From the NCBI RefSeq assembly GCF_027943255.1, contig NC_072895.1, positions 34,756,001-34,820,000 of the forward strand: DNA of 64,000 bases. Direction: 5' to 3'. Shown piece after piece: positions 47,112-59,944 of this stretch. The position numbers and the translations under genes are program-made. The notes beneath the pieces are model-generated. The model was not told where the DNA came from. It saw nothing but the letters and a program-made list of their open reading frames with translations, and searched no databases. Each line of letters opens with the position of its first letter. Position 1 is the first letter of the stretch. Source of the stretch: Anastrepha obliqua. Taxonomy: Eukaryota; Arthropoda; Insecta; Diptera; Tephritidae.

Positions 47112-48270
47112 GGTTGTTCAATAAGTTTTGCGATTTGATAAGAAAACCACAATTTTATGATTTGAAATACCCTTCATAACCCATTCCAATTTATGAATTC
47201 TATCCCTGAAGTGCACATCTGGAAGGGCTGCAAAATACGCTTCCACAGCTGTTATGACCTTATTATTGGATGAAAATCGCTTTGCACGCATGCATTTTTT
47301 TTTAGGTCTGGAAACAGTTGAAAGTCACTAGAGGCCAATAGGATGGAAGCTCCAACATTTCGAACTTTAATTTAGGGATTGTAGCCATTGCCAAAATGTT
47401 CTTGTGACACGACACGGTGCATTGTCCTGATGAAAAATAAGTTTGTTCTTTTACAAACTGGGTATTTTTCACGAATTTTTTCCTTCAGCTGGTCCAAAAG
47501 GTTACAATAATATTAAGAATTTATTATTTTAACAGTTTGTAAGTTATTCACAAATAAAACTACTCGTAGCCCAAAAAAATGATGTTAACAACTTTTTGCC
47601 GATTTGTGGACACGAATTCACTTCGGACCCAAACTACCAGACTCACATCACTCTTTAGCCTCTTGTTTAGGATCATGGTGATGAACACAAGACTCATGCA
47701 TAGAGATGTAGCGGCTATCAAAATCCACTTTATCCTTCCGAAAACGCTCTAAATGTGGCTGAGAAAGTCACTTTCGAATATGTTTTTTTGTTCCATTGTT
47801 GGCGAATGCGGCACCGATTGTGCACACAGCTTCTGAAATCCAATACTTCAATCAAAATATTGCTTAAACTGCCTAATGAGATGCCTTGAGCTTCTACAAA
47901 ATCTGTTTCACTCACTCGACGATGTTCCAATGCGATATCCTATATTTTTTCTACGATTTTTGGTGTTGCTATTTTTGAACCTTAACGTGGATCGCCTTTA
48001 TGACCACGTTTAACTTCAGCAACCCATCCTTCTACTGTACTACTTCATGGCAAAAAGTCGACAAGTCTTTCTACACTTTCAACATTCGTTCATAAATTTC
48101 CTTTGCTTTTAAATCATCCAAAAATAAAAATTCAATCACTGCACGATACTTAATTTTTTCCATTGTAGAAAATAGTGACACGTCTATACTACAATAAATG
48201 GCTTGTAATCAAAGAATGAATTGAAAATTCACATACGTTCATATGAAGAGTGTACCAACGTAACAAAAAA
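47112..48270 (-). mobile_element. Decayed mariner remnant
   Basis: The left end, after TA at 47110-47111, begins ggttgttcaataagttttgc, a mariner-type terminus. The minus-strand reading from ATG at 48163 gives MEKIKYRAVIEFLFLD and AKEIYERMLKV, then a stop and frameshifted pieces such as EAQGISLGSLSNILIEVL. Near 47250 the C-terminal piece VITAVEAYFAALPDVHF is recognisable. Many stops and shifts are present. The right terminal repeat was not found. Confidence 0.7.
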
Positions 48271-48809
48271 AAAAAAAAATTTGGCTAGTAGCAGCGCCAT
48301 GCCTTGTTGAATCGCTAAACTCGGCTATATGGCTACAGTAACATCAGATGGATGGATGGAAATTTAGTCTTGACATATAAAAAGTGGACGTGGTTCTCAC
48401 TAATATTTATGTCAAATCTAAATGAGGTGGGGAGCAATACGCCTACTAAGTTTGGTCTAGTTCTATTAAGCCGGTGTTGCAATACACGCATTCACCCGAC
48501 ACGGGGCACCGACTGTTTTTCAGAATTGTACTTGCGTCGTATTTCTTTTTTTGAGTTCATACAAATGAAAATACCGGTAATGTACTTCACTTATAACAGA
48601 AATATTACGTTTTTTTTTTCATTTTTGAAAATTACCGTTATATGGGAGAGGGTCATGGTTGTTGACCGATTTCGCCCATTTTCAATACCAACCTACCTGG
48701 GACAAAGTTTCATTGAAATTTCTTAATTTTTGCTAGAGTTGTCGTGCGCACGGAAACGGACACTTATACACCAGAGTGCGTGGTGCACCAACACAAATCT
48801 TTCAAGTAC

Positions 48810-49082
48810 ATATCGTCCCCTTAGTATAACAATAGCCTATGTGCTCATAGGCTATTATTTTTTTATTGAATTTTTGGATTCTCCATCGTCGATTTTATAT
48901 GTGGTCAAAATTTTGTCAAATTCTAGTTCCACAAAGTGGGTCAAAACGTCAGTCAAAAAATAATAAATATTTACGGACATAACGAGATTTGAGTGAGAGC
49001 TACTTTCGACAAAAAGTTTGAAATTCATTTTCTCAAAACATCAAAAAATTTATAGGCTATTTTAATACTAAGGGGACGATAT
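48810..49082. mobile_element. MITE with 31 bp inverted repeats and an internal palindrome
   Basis: Arms at 48810-48840 and 49052-49082 are inverted copies starting atatcgtccccttagtat, with two mismatches. Directly inside the left arm, aatagcctat is repeated inverted after six bases (48831-48856), forming a second hairpin. There is no coding capacity in 273 bp. Confidence 0.75.
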
Positions 49083-49264
49083 ATCCTTTTTAATTTGGGC
49101 ACATTTTCAACAAAAATTAAATTGCTTTTTTGTAATTTCTATAGTAGGGCGGTGCATTCCAGCAAGTTCTAGCGGCAAGAAGAAACGCCTGACCCTCTTG
49201 ACAGCGGCAACAATATTAAAGGTAATTACGATCAATGAGCATTTTTTCAAACTAAAATCAAATA

Positions 49265-50580
49265 CGAGGTGTGTTCAAGAAGTATCGCGAGTTTTGTATT
49301 TTTTTTAAATTATTTATTTATTCATTAATATCTATTTTGTCCCCTTCAAAGTAATCCCCATGAGATATTATGCACTTGTGCCAACGTTTTTTTTAATCTT
49401 CGAAGCACTTCAAAAAATCTTTATTTTTATCTTGTTCAGCTCCTCCTTCGATGCCGTCTTTATCTCGTCAATCGTAGCGTAGGGTCGTCCTTTCATGGGT
49501 CTCTTCAGTTTCGGGAACAAGAAAAATTCACACGGGGCCAGATCTGCGGAATACGATGGCTGTGGCGTCATTAGTGTGTTGTTTTTAGTCGAAAAGTCGG
49601 GCACAAGTAATGATCTGTCAGGAGGGGCGTTATCGTGATGCAAGAGCCAATTTTTGTTCTTCCACAAATCCGGGCGTTTCGGGCGGATTGCTTCGCGCAA
49701 TTTGCGCATAACTTGCAGGTAATATTCCTTATTCACCGTTTTACCCTGTTGCACGAACTCATGATGCACAACGTCCCTGCAATCGAAGAAAACGGTAAGC
49801 AAAACTTTTACATTCGACCGAACTTGGCGCACTTTTTTCGGTCTTGGTTCGTGCGGCGGCTTCCATTGAGATGATTGAGCTTTGGTTTCCACGTTATAAC
49901 CATAAATCCACGATTCGTCACCAGTTACGACCCTCTGGAGCAAATTTGGTTCGTCGCGGACAGAGTCCAACATCTCATTAGCAATGTTCATGCGATGCGG
50001 TTTTTGGTCAAAATTGAGCAGTTTTGGTACGAATTTTGCGGCGAGCCGTCTCAGCCCAAATCATTGAAAAAAATCGAATGGCACGAGCCAATCGATATGT
50101 CTAGTTCCTCAGCAACTTCTCTAACGGTGATGCGACGATTGGTCAATACCATTTTCTTCACTTCATCAATTTTTGCGTCTGTTGTTGAAGTGTTCGAGTG
50201 TCCGGCACGCTCGTCGTTCACATCTTCTCGGCCTTCTGAGAACATTTTGTACCACCGATAAACGTTGCTTTGGTCCAAGTTAGCCTCTCCGTATGACACA
50301 GTCAACATTCGGAATGCATCCGCGCACTTAATTTCGTTTTTCATACAAAATTTGATACAGGTTCTTTAATCCATCTTTTTGAATAGGTAAAAATCGAAGA
50401 CGAGCCGAAACACGTGCAAGCAAAGTAGCTGTCAACAATTAACTGAACATTCAAAATGGCCGAACTCGTCGGTATGAGTGAGAGACATGAATACCAATAT
50501 ATCGCCACCAAAAAATTGAAATTCGAATATACGTAACCTGCGAAAATTCAAAATTTGCGACACGTTTTGAACACACCTCG
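49265..50580 (-). mobile_element. Mariner element with decayed transposase
   Basis: The element is bounded by TA at 49263-49264 and 50581-50582 and by inverted ends starting cgaggtgtgttcaa, with divergence further in. Its length of 1316 bp is normal for mariner. The transposase lies on the minus strand and is described separately. A related, more broken element occurs at 60922-62452. Confidence 0.88.
49330..50344 (-). pseudogene. Mariner transposase, frameshifted and with altered third catalytic residue
   Basis: The N-terminal half reads from ATG at 50344 (MKNEIKCADAFRML, helix-turn-helix region) to a frameshift near 50055. The rest continues in another frame through GDESWIYGY and WLLHHDNAP to LAPCEFFLFPKLKRPMKG. 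Relatives of this family have D where this copy has E in CEFF, so the third catalytic aspartate appears replaced. NAPAH has become NAPPD, and the expected PYSPDLAP reads SYSADLAP. Near the C-terminus there is a frameshift and a stop before the conserved HGDYFEGD ending. This copy should not make an active transposase. Confidence 0.85.
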
Positions 50581-50747
50581 TACTTAGATCATACATATAT
50601 TAATTTCATGGGAGTTTCTGATTCTTCTAATGAAATTTGAAATTTCTCTATATATCGGGTATTTTTTAAGAGCTTGAGAACCTAAAATGATAATACAAAA
50701 CAAAAGTATGGTTGGAATGTATTTTTTATTTTATTATATACTGATGC

Positions 50748-51055
50748 TGGTAGGCGATTTCATGGCTATTCATGGCAATTTCATGGCGTGACCACCATTC
50801 GGAGAACATAGTTTCGAATCTCCGTGAAAAAAAGTTTTTTCTAATAGCGGTCGCCCTCGGCATGTTGTGACAAATTTCCGAGAGTATTTCTGCCATGAAA
50901 AGGCCACTCATAAAAAATATCTGCCGTTTGGAGTCGGCTTGAAACTGTAGGCCCCTGCATTTCTGAAACAATAGCAAGAGGCACATCACAAATAGAAGGA
51001 GGAGCTCGGTCAAACGCCCACAAAGGGTGTTCGCGCCAATTATATATACATACAT
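50748..51055 (+). mobile_element. tRNA-derived SINE, nearly complete
   Basis: The head includes gcgtgaccaccattcggag and the box B-like agtttcgaatctccgtg. The body is complete through gtcggcttgaaactgtagg, aggaggagctcggtcaaac and gtgttcgcgccaattatata, ending in a TA/CATA repeat. Confidence 0.8.
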
Positions 51056-51084
51056 ATTTTTTTCATGGAATTTTTGTAATATGG

Positions 51085-51460
51085 TAATCGGTCTATGTGG
51101 GCCATATGAGTCACGGGTAGATCGAGGGCGCTCGAGAGAACTTCTAAAGCTAATAAAGGCATCTTAACCGGACATTTTCCGTTAAGTGCTTATGCAGTGC
51201 GTCTTGAGATTGCTTCAAGTCCGTTCTGTAGAAGCTAGCTGAAGGATGAGGTGGTATCATTTCTGCACCTTTTTCTCAGCTGCCCTGCTCTCGCCGGGGA
51301 AAGATTTAGACATTTGGGCTCTCACTTTTTTGATATGCCTGCGGGTATTGCGGGTTTAAATATCACACAGCTGGAGAAATTCATCGGTAGCTTGAGGAGG
51401 TTACTACGAAAGTAATTAGCCACTGTTGGTCGTCAGCCTCTAACCCAAAGCCCCTTCTTT
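51085..51460 (+). mobile_element. RNase-H-type non-LTR 3' remnant
   Basis: The plus strand reads LLKLIKASLTGHFPLSAYAV and RLEIASSPFCRS, a stop, then a frameshifted LHLFLSCPALSR and NITQLEKFIGSLRR. T-G-H-x-P-L..A-x-R-L followed by C-R-S and L-x-C-P-A-L is the pol C-terminus of I/Jockey-type elements. It directly follows a SINE copy. Confidence 0.55.
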
Positions 51461-51559
51461 TTTTCACCTGTTTGATTCTTTTCCTTCGAATTTAGATTAT
51501 TTGTTCAAGTGGGCCCCTCGCAAAGGCAGCTATTTATCGTATCCTATATGTGGGTCATG

Positions 51560-51925
51560 GCTACGAGTCCAATTTCGACAAGCTTTTCCAATAAATCAGG
51601 CCGTATTGCAACAAATCGATTGTTAAGGCCGCTGTAGGGCAAGTTGTGCCATCTTGTTGGCACCAAATGTTGTCGATGTTTATCTAATTAATTTTTGAAA
51701 ACAAAAAACTCGTCCGCATGGCGCGATAGTGCTCCCCATTCATCGTAACGTCAGTTACTTCTTCATTTCGAAAGAAAGACCGATGAGGCCACCAGCGTGT
51801 AAGCCCCACGTAAATGAGCAAAGTGCTCTATGAACCTCGCTAACAGATTTAGTTTTATTTTTTTCAAAGTAACTTTCCACAATTTGGAAGCGTTGCTTTG
51901 GCGTTAAACGATTCATGGAGACTTG
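51560..51925 (-). pseudogene. Internally deleted Tc3-like transposase remnant
   Basis: The minus strand starts MNRLTPKQRFQIVESYFEKN at about 51920 and passes through SVSEVHRAL. It then jumps to the catalytic half: WGLHAGGLIGLSF, VTMNGEHYRAM and IDNIWCQQDGTTCPT. This is the same transposase family as 7690-8330, less decayed but with most of the middle deleted. Its flank at 51980-52020 (ttatcgatagttctcatcc, then a run of A and acacc) also occurs at 14914-14955, which probably marks the element's terminal region. Confidence 0.65.
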
Positions 51926-52119
51926 CCAAAATTAACTGAATAGAAATGTCAACACAGTTTGTCAGTCTGAGCTATCAAACCATAGTTATCGATAGTTCTC
52001 ATCCAGGTAAAAAAAAACACCCGTTATAATCAGAACGTTAGCAAAACACAGCTATTCGCGCACAAAGGGAGATGCTGGATAATGAAATCAATCGGAAATC
52101 ATTTAAAGCGTTTTACGCT

Positions 52120-52300
52120 TACTGGTTTACTGGTTTCTGAAAAGTGTTGAATTAACGTTGAGTTAGCAAAGAGTTACGAACGCGCGGCCACCTTTTAAAA
52201 TTTTAAGCTACTTTGTTTATTTTATAAACAACATTTTATCTATTTCCATGTAATTGTTTGTTGATTAAAGAAATATATCACGGCCACAACTGGTTTAAAA
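52120..52300 (+). repeat. Solo-LTR-like copy of the 46605 repeat
   Basis: The stretch aattaacgttgagttagc to atatatcacggccacaac aligns with 46640-46815 in direct orientation with many substitutions and a short deletion. No internal retroelement sequence follows, as expected for a solo LTR. Confidence 0.4.
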
Positions 52301-52949
52301 TACAAATACAACAAACCCAAGAACTGGCTTCGTTAACTGAAATGTGTTTCTTGGCGATTTGAATTTAGAATGAAAAGAATTAGAAGTATGCACACACACA
52401 TACATACCTTAAAATATCAAAATCGCTCTCTAATGTTAAAAATTACACTCACTGTTTTTGTTAAAGAAAGAGTAAGTTACTCACACCAAAGCGCTTTCAG
52501 TTACAGGTTTTTTGCGTAATGTGAGTTGATGGGAAGTGGATGCTGATCTTTCCAGGTCTACGTACAGCTCCTCACACCACCACGCAAATTTCTTTTTGAA
52601 AAATTTCTTGGCTCTAAACCCAAATCTCCACAATACTTACTAAATCCATCTGGCCCAGCTAAGCCAAATTTCTATTCATAACTTGAAAAAAAAAATTGGT
52701 AAAATTTGAAAAACTTATACTCTTTTAAAAAGCTTTTTCATTTATTTTAAACGACCAGATTCTAAAACGATCCATATTATACGAACGAAGGTTTTCCATT
52801 TGCTTTTGTGGTCAGCGGTAAGTTTTGGAGGTGGCTTCATTTCAGAGAATTTAATACTCCCTGAAAGCTAATATAGCACTTTACACGTGCAAGAGAATGT
52901 TGGGTAAGAAATGGGGCTTTCAACAACCAAAGCTATTGGTCCTACACAG

Positions 52950-53760
52950 CCATTTAAAATCGATGCTGATATATGCGGCAGCAGTCTGGTGGCCCGCTAC
53001 AAACCAAGCAGAATAAGAAACAAAGATCAGCGTGTATCCTAACCACAGGAGCGCTTAGCGCAAGTCCTACTGAAGCGCTTACCGTACTAAGACATCTGTT
53101 ACTATTGGACTTACACATAAAAACAATCGCTACATGCAGCGCGGTGTGACTCAGAGGCATAGGAAGCTGGACAACAAGATCGTGCGGCCACAGCAAGATC
53201 CTCCTACAGGGACTCTTACTACCAAAAAAGAAATGTGGCTTCACAATCATCGATCTTTTCAGCTATCACGGCCTAAGATTCAAATTCCATTTCATCCAAA
53301 CTAGTTTTACAGTGTAGAAAGGATCTAGAACTGTTTGGTCACTGGCTTCGAATTACTCTGAATGGGTTCCCGGTCATAGGAATATAGAGGGTAATGAGAT
53401 AGCAGATGAGCTAGCAAGAAATGATTCGGCACTAGACATAACAGAGGCGATGGTAGTTGCTACCCCGTTCAACACAATAAAAACATTCATTGCATCACAA
53501 TACTAATCCCTTTAGCCGAAAGAAGGTGGAAGCAATTAACCACATGCCCCACAACAAGGAAAACATGGCCGTCGTACAACATCCACACGACGAATTACTT
53601 GTTAGGATGCTTTCGTCCAAGCATTTCACGTATCCCTGTAACCCTTACAAGTTACTGGAAGATAGGGGATCATGCAACCAGATTTAACCCGCCTTTCAAT
53701 CCCATGTACAGAAGCTGTCAGGCGGAGAGGGTGAAATAAAGTATTTTCCACTACTTAGGT
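52950..53760 (+). mobile_element. RNase-H-bearing non-LTR retrotransposon remnant
   Basis: Plus-strand pieces run LKSMLIYAAAVWWPA (end of the reverse transcriptase), then ILTTGALSASPTEALTVL, then the RNase H motif NWVPGHRN-like and IEGNEIADELARNDSALDIT near 53365-53450. After a frameshift come KTWPSYNIHTTNYLLGC and DHATRFNPPFNPMYRSCQAE with the knuckle cysteine. Several stops break it. The order RT, RNase H, knuckle matches I/R1-type elements. Confidence 0.7.
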
Positions 53761-56194
53761 GAAGCTTACCTTTTCTACAGCAAATTAATAAAATCTCAGA
53801 CATAGAGATACAAAGTTTGGTGCTATACTTGGATCTCACGAAATGAATCTGAGTAAAAAAAAAACGAGACGAGAACAGTGAAATGGCGCTAGTCGCTAAT
53901 TAGGATTATTTCAACAGAAATACTCAACCATTTCAACAACAACAACCCCAAACGCTTCAATACTCGACTTAACATAGTCCGAGAAACATTGATTCACATT
54001 GAGCCTTGATATCTCGCAAGCTTTTTCTACTGTTTCGTGCCACGCGAATAACTTTCGCACTTCACGGGTGTTTAGAATTTGTTTTCATCCACGTGGATTA
54101 TTTGTAGCCCCGTAATTTTTTTCTTTTTTTAAATTTCACAAAATCACTTCTTCCTATTAGGAGGCTTATTTCCCGAAATGACTTTTTTTCGGAAGCAAAA
54201 GCTAAAATTTTATTTTTTTGCATTTCTGTAATTTGTATACCACGTAGAATTTTGATATAAAATGGCGAACACCTTCAAATTTCTACATTTCTTAATAACC
54301 GTATTATGCTTTTATAATTTTGCAACAGTTATATTTGTACACTCTCTTTTTGCCTCATACAAATGATGTTGTTTTTGTCGCATGAACTTGTTTCTCTTTG
54401 CACACTTATCCAAAGAGTTCATGTAAAAGCATCTTCCCTAAAACAGAACAAAAAATATAAGTAAATTTATGGTGCGTTTATTATTATGCAACAGGGTGTA
54501 TATAAATACATGTGTATGCCCGCTTTTGTAAATTCTACACTTATTGACCATTAATGTAAGTAGTATTGTTTAAATGAGCAGTTGTTACCTTACCCTTTCA
54601 GCAGACATTGCACGCGTCGCGAGGTATTTCTTTCACTTGTAAGTGATTTTCGTTTCTTTGCGTTCATTTATTTGCTTTGCGTCTACCGGTCGATATGGCA
54701 GTGGCCATCCGTCCGCGCCTATTATTAAATACATACATATGTATGTAGCTACACAAAGTATCATAGTTGGCGCAAACATACTTACACAAGCACATACTTA
54801 TTTAATAGGTGACCCATTAAGAGCGCCTATTTTGAATTTAGTGCCTTTTGTAGTGGCTTGACATGTGTTTTGTGTTCGTGTAATGAGGGCTTTGCGAAGA
54901 AGGTTCCAAAATGTCGTTATTTTGCGCTACGGCAATGTGAATTGTCTATCAAGAATAGATGGTTTGATTGCATTCGATCTGTTTTTTTTTTGGAGCTCGT
55001 CTGAGAGGAAGGTTATATTTTAGTAGCCTAATATGGATTTCTGAATTGTAAGACGAGATTCGACGCGCTTTTCAAGGCGGTCTTAATAATACACCCCAAA
55101 TAAATATGTATGTATATAAAAGCTGGTCTAACCAGCACGCTTGTGTGCGTGAACCTGTGGTTACGAGCAATTATCAAGCCCCAATGTGATAATGTGACGA
55201 AATTCTACACACGAGCACTCGCGTCATTACTTATGACTGGGACTCTGGAGTGGCGCTAGCTCCCATACGCTGCTGCTTCTACCACTTCTACCGATGTTGA
55301 TGCTTTTTTGCTTTTTTTTATTGGTGCTGTTGTTCGGATAGTTAGCATTGTTATTGGAGATGGGAATGGCAATGTCGCCACTTGCTTAAGCGCCAATACA
55401 AGTAACAACAACACTTCGTGATGCGCATTTCCATTCATTGCCCACTATTGAACACGAGTACCTTGACGCGGCGCGCTTCGCCTTTTAACACCAATCGGCA
55501 AAGTTCAACATGTGAGTGTTCTGAGAATAACATTGCTGCATACATTTTCCGCTGCTCAATCCAACTGAGCACAATTCAAATACTGATCGGGTGCTTTGCA
55601 GTTTCATTCAGTGCCAATATACCTACAAGCTTTTTTGTGTCCCACACTTCGTATTCGCATACTTACTTGTTCAATGCATGCTGCTCCCTTGTTGACTTGT
55701 TGTCGTACTCTACATGTGTGTATGTATGTATGCATATACGTATCTACATACATGTGAACTCGTTTATATGAATGCATACTCATATATACATACATATATA
55801 ACTAGCATAGCTTGCTGTTAGTCTGTTGCTTTGCTACTTTTACTTTGCCGCTTTGACTTTGGGGCTTTTTGCTCTTTTGGCTTCGCCGCCTTTCGATTTC
55901 AACTGTTGGCTGTTGGTTGTTGGCGCTTATGCGAATATTATTGTCGCTATTTTGCGCTGTTGACGCAGCCACAAAAGTTGGAATAGCCTGGCCGCATACT
56001 GTCGCTCCATGGTGCTGCTTTGTGTGCTGTGCGCCTACATACTCATATCTGTAGATAGAGCGGTGAGCCGCGCACAATTCAATTCCTTTAGTTATCTGAA
56101 AGCAGTCTGAGGAAACGGTTGTGGTCTCATCGCCACCGGATGATAAGCAATCGTCTATTTAAAATTGATCGGCACCAGGTCGATTATTATTTAG
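53761..56194. other. Mostly unique non-coding DNA
   Basis: A faint Tc1-like reading (INVSRTMLSRVLKRLG, minus strand near 53950) is too weak to call. From 54.5 kb on, repeats thin out and CATA/ATGT microsatellites appear. No coding exon is accepted. Confidence 0.4.
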
Positions 56195-57249
56195 TGTTTA
56201 GTGTTCGCCTTCATGCCACCACGGCTTAACATTCACGTCCACAGTCACTTGTGTTGGCAATTGTACACACACAGTTAGTGCATCGCGCAACAGTGAACCA
56301 CGCATCGCTTTTTTCAATATTCGTTTCTTGTTTCGTCAGTTTGCAGTTTTGTTTCATTATTTCAAACATTGTGAAAAATACACACTTGGCTGTGCAATAT
56401 ATACATACATACATACGGGCATATTTTAAGAAAATAGAATTACAATTATATGTAGCGCACGAAAAAGAACACTGAAAAGGAATGCAAAAAGTGAAAAGTA
56501 TTTAAATTTAGTAAATCGCAACGAGCTGTGACTGCCATAAGCAAATAAATGGTAAAAACAAAATAAAACACAATTCGAAAATAGTAGCGCTAAAGAAAAG
56601 AAAGGCATTTTTTATAACGAATTAATCTAAAGTTTTGTGAAAAAGACAAAAATCAAATATTACCATTAAAAGATAGAATCAGCATTTGCGCCGAGTGTTT
56701 GCTCACATATCCTACGCTAAGCGCTATACACTAAATAAGACGTGCGTGCACGAATTACCCCATACATTGAAAAACAAGTTTGTGTGTGAGTTTATGTATG
56801 TGAATGCAATCGTACACTGTGACAATCGAAAAGAAAAGCAAACTGGCGTAGAAAGTGCCGTCTACAATTTGAACAGTAGACCGCTTACTGCATTTTCGGC
56901 TAGGCGCATATTGCTAACACGTTTACTGCACTCCTCAACGATCAACCGACTGCCACCATCCCGAAACTCACTAAAACAACCTCCACTGCGGCCGTTCATG
57001 TAAACAGTTGAATCTGCGTTAGGCATCTGGAGCGTTAGAGGCAGCTCGACGACAAAACCAACAAAGATAGCAACTATCGTCCAAACAAAAACAACGATAA
57101 AAACAGCGACGATAACAGCAACAGCGCCAATAGCCATAATAATAACAAACACGACGGCAACGCCACCAAAGGCAATTAAAAGAACTGTGCATCAGCGGCA
57201 CCGATTAACTTTGTCATATTCATTTATTTATTTATTCAATACACTGCAG
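56195..57249 (+). other. Possible 5' untranslated exon of a gene outside the window
   Basis: This repeat-poor stretch is rich in CAA, AAC and GCAA motifs like long fly 5' UTRs (for example caacagcgccaatagccata near 57118). It ends at actgcag followed by donor gtaaat at 57250. No long frame is shared across it. A plus-strand transcription unit starting near 56200 is a guess. Confidence 0.25.
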
Positions 57250-59666
57250 GTAAATGGAAATTATTATCGTAGTTTATAAGCATTCATACATAAAGACTTA
57301 CGCACGTGACGCCAGCCCATTCGCTTGGCGATCGATCGCTCACAGCGTTCCGTTCGCACTGGCAGTCTAATCAACCAAGAAACTGGTGGCCTTATGGACG
57401 GGATTTGAGACACTAACATGCGACTCACAAATAGCCTGGTTCTACTACAATTTCCTCTGCTCTTGTCTGCCCCGCTACCATGACATTCGACACATTAATA
57501 TATACATATGTATGTATATGCGTGCACTTACATATGTTATATATAGAGAGTGAATATTATTTTTCGATTTTGACTGTTACAGTGGAAAACTTTGCACGCA
57601 CACCACCACTGCCGCAATTGCATCGGCAGCAACAACAGTATGTGCATGTACATGCATGAAACCAGCGACACTACCACCACTTGAAGGTGTATGCGCCAGA
57701 CACGTTCTCCCAGCCGGACCATTACGATCATAAAAACTTAGCGGATCGTGTTGGCGCTCGCATTGGGGCTTGCTTTCGCACCGGTTGCCGGCAAGCAGTT
57801 CGCGCACGCTACACGAACATTTGCGACTATTACCGCGCGGCTGTTTTTGCTGCTATGACGAGTAAAATTCTCAAAGGCATGATTGGTGTTGATGGTGGTG
57901 GTAGTGGTGCTGCTGCTGCTACTGCTCTGACTAAGGCCCATATTGTTGGCATTGGGCATGACGTTGCCGGTGTTAACGCTCCCAGTTGAGGAGACCGGTC
58001 TGAGTACGACAATAATTGGTAAGGCGGTGGTACGTGTTGCACCAGGCCTCTTGACATCTTAGGTAGTCTCTTATTAGGTAATGACTAGGCGAAGTGTGTA
58101 AAAGTAGTTTCTCCAGTTGAAGCGGTTAAGCGGTAAGAAATAAAGCAAGTAAAAAGCAGAAGGTGATATTCAGAAAAAGCATACTAACTTATCCAGTGCA
58201 TACCTATTTTTTGGATACCTATTTGTGTCTGCTTTATGCATGAACACCTTTGTAGACGTGCCTTTTTGTGCACTTATAAAATGGCATACATATGAACACA
58301 GGGATAAATATATATGTACATATATGAATATGTTTATTTAGATGTGTATTATATATTTTTATATTTTGGCAATGCAAACCCTAACATACATAGTATGAGC
58401 AGCACATTTTCTCCAACAGATACAACTTTATTTGTCTACGAGTACCTAAACTCGCGATGCAGTCGGTTTTTTTTTATTTGTTCAAATTCATTCATCCCGC
58501 GCTCTTCTTAACGATTGCACTTATTCCACCAAAACGAAATCAAGTTCGACAATAGAACGAACCAACTAATGATCGAAAATGTCGTCGTACTAAAACGTGT
58601 TGTTGGTAGGCAAATGCCAATATCTGCATAGCCAGCAATAGCAACACGGACAGCGAACCCTCCACTACTTTCAAGCTTTTAAATCCAACATCTAAATATC
58701 TTCAACAAATTATAATACTCGTATACCTATGTGCATACATACATACATGGCTGTATAGGTGTGTGTGTAGTTTCTATTAATGCCGCCACTATGTGCAATG
58801 CGCATATACCGCATAGGTAGCCACAAAGCAGCGATCAGAAAACATAAAGCAAGTGAGCGGAATCGAGTTGGTTGGTGGCATAATGCGGCATGCCGAAAGT
58901 TTATCGCAATAATTCGCATACTAACTTGTTAAAATTCCTACTTCAAACACATATACATACATACATACACACATATGTACAAGAAGTATGACGAGTATGA
59001 ATTCATTATCAGCTACACGCAGCAAAAGGGGCCGGTATACTTATATCAATGCAAAGTTTTTGTCAGTCAAAATTTCAAAGATTGTGTTTTTAGGTCGTTG
59101 TTGTAGATGTTTTTTTTTTATTATTTCCTAATTTATTGATACTACGTATTAACTTTTTTATTATTTAACTAACCGTTGAACATATTGACATTATATACAT
59201 ATGTACATGTACTTTTGTGCGTGCGTGTGTGTGAGTGTGTGCATTGCTCAATTTTCTTTCAGATTATTACTCTCGAAATATTTGAGGAATTTGACCTTGC
59301 CGATAATTATTTATTGCAATGCCATTATGGTTGACATGCGTAAATACTTGAACTCAGGAACGCTGTGAAAAACCTGCTGCTAGCGTAGCTCCATTTAACT
59401 TGAAAAGACATGCGTACGTCTATTGTATAACGAAAGTGTGCGCAAGTAATGCATGTCTGCCAGGTATATACATACATATGTATGTATATATGTGTGTGTG
59501 TAAACATGCATGCACTGGTAGATGGAAAATAAACTAAGGCTGTTTGATGTCCTTGTGAAAATAAATCTGTATATTAATTTTTTGAAAGTATTTACTAAAT
59601 ACTAGCGTCGTGAACGGCTTAACCGCTTTTTCCTACTAATTAACCCAAGAGTACTAATATTATTTT
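57250..59666. other. Unique DNA with one GC-richer block
   Basis: At 57576-58060 several frames are open on both strands, for example a minus frame starting MPNANNMGLSQSSSSSSTT at 57959 and a plus frame ending DVAGVNAPS at 57989. Open frames on both strands reflect composition, so no gene is called. Dinucleotide and CATA repeats fill the rest. Confidence 0.35.
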
Positions 59667-59938
59667 GACGGCCGCCGTTACTGGATGGATTGATGCGTGA
59701 CTACCATTCGAAATTCGGAGAGCGTAGGTTCGAATCTCCGTGAAACACCAAAATGAAGAAAAAGTTATTTCTAATAGCGGCCACCTCGGCAGGCAATGGT
59801 AAACCGCTGCGGGTATTTTTGCCATGAAAAAGCCACGCATAAAAAATATTTGCCATTCGGAGTCGGCTTAAAACTGTAGGTCCCTCCATTTGTGGAACAA
59901 CATCAAGACGCGCACCACAAATAGGAGGAGGAGCTCAA
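59667..59938 (+). mobile_element. tRNA-derived SINE, head intact
   Basis: It begins near gccgccgttactggatgg and has gtaggttcgaatctccgtg as box B. The body is intact to caaataggaggaggagctc, where a Tc1-like fragment takes over, so the 3' tail is missing. Confidence 0.8.
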
Positions 59939-59944
59939 TCCATT

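Noticed and set aside
53930..54070. A Tc1-like transposase piece on the minus strand
   Set aside because: The reading INVSRTMLSRVLKRLG resembles a helix-turn-helix but nothing flanking supports it.
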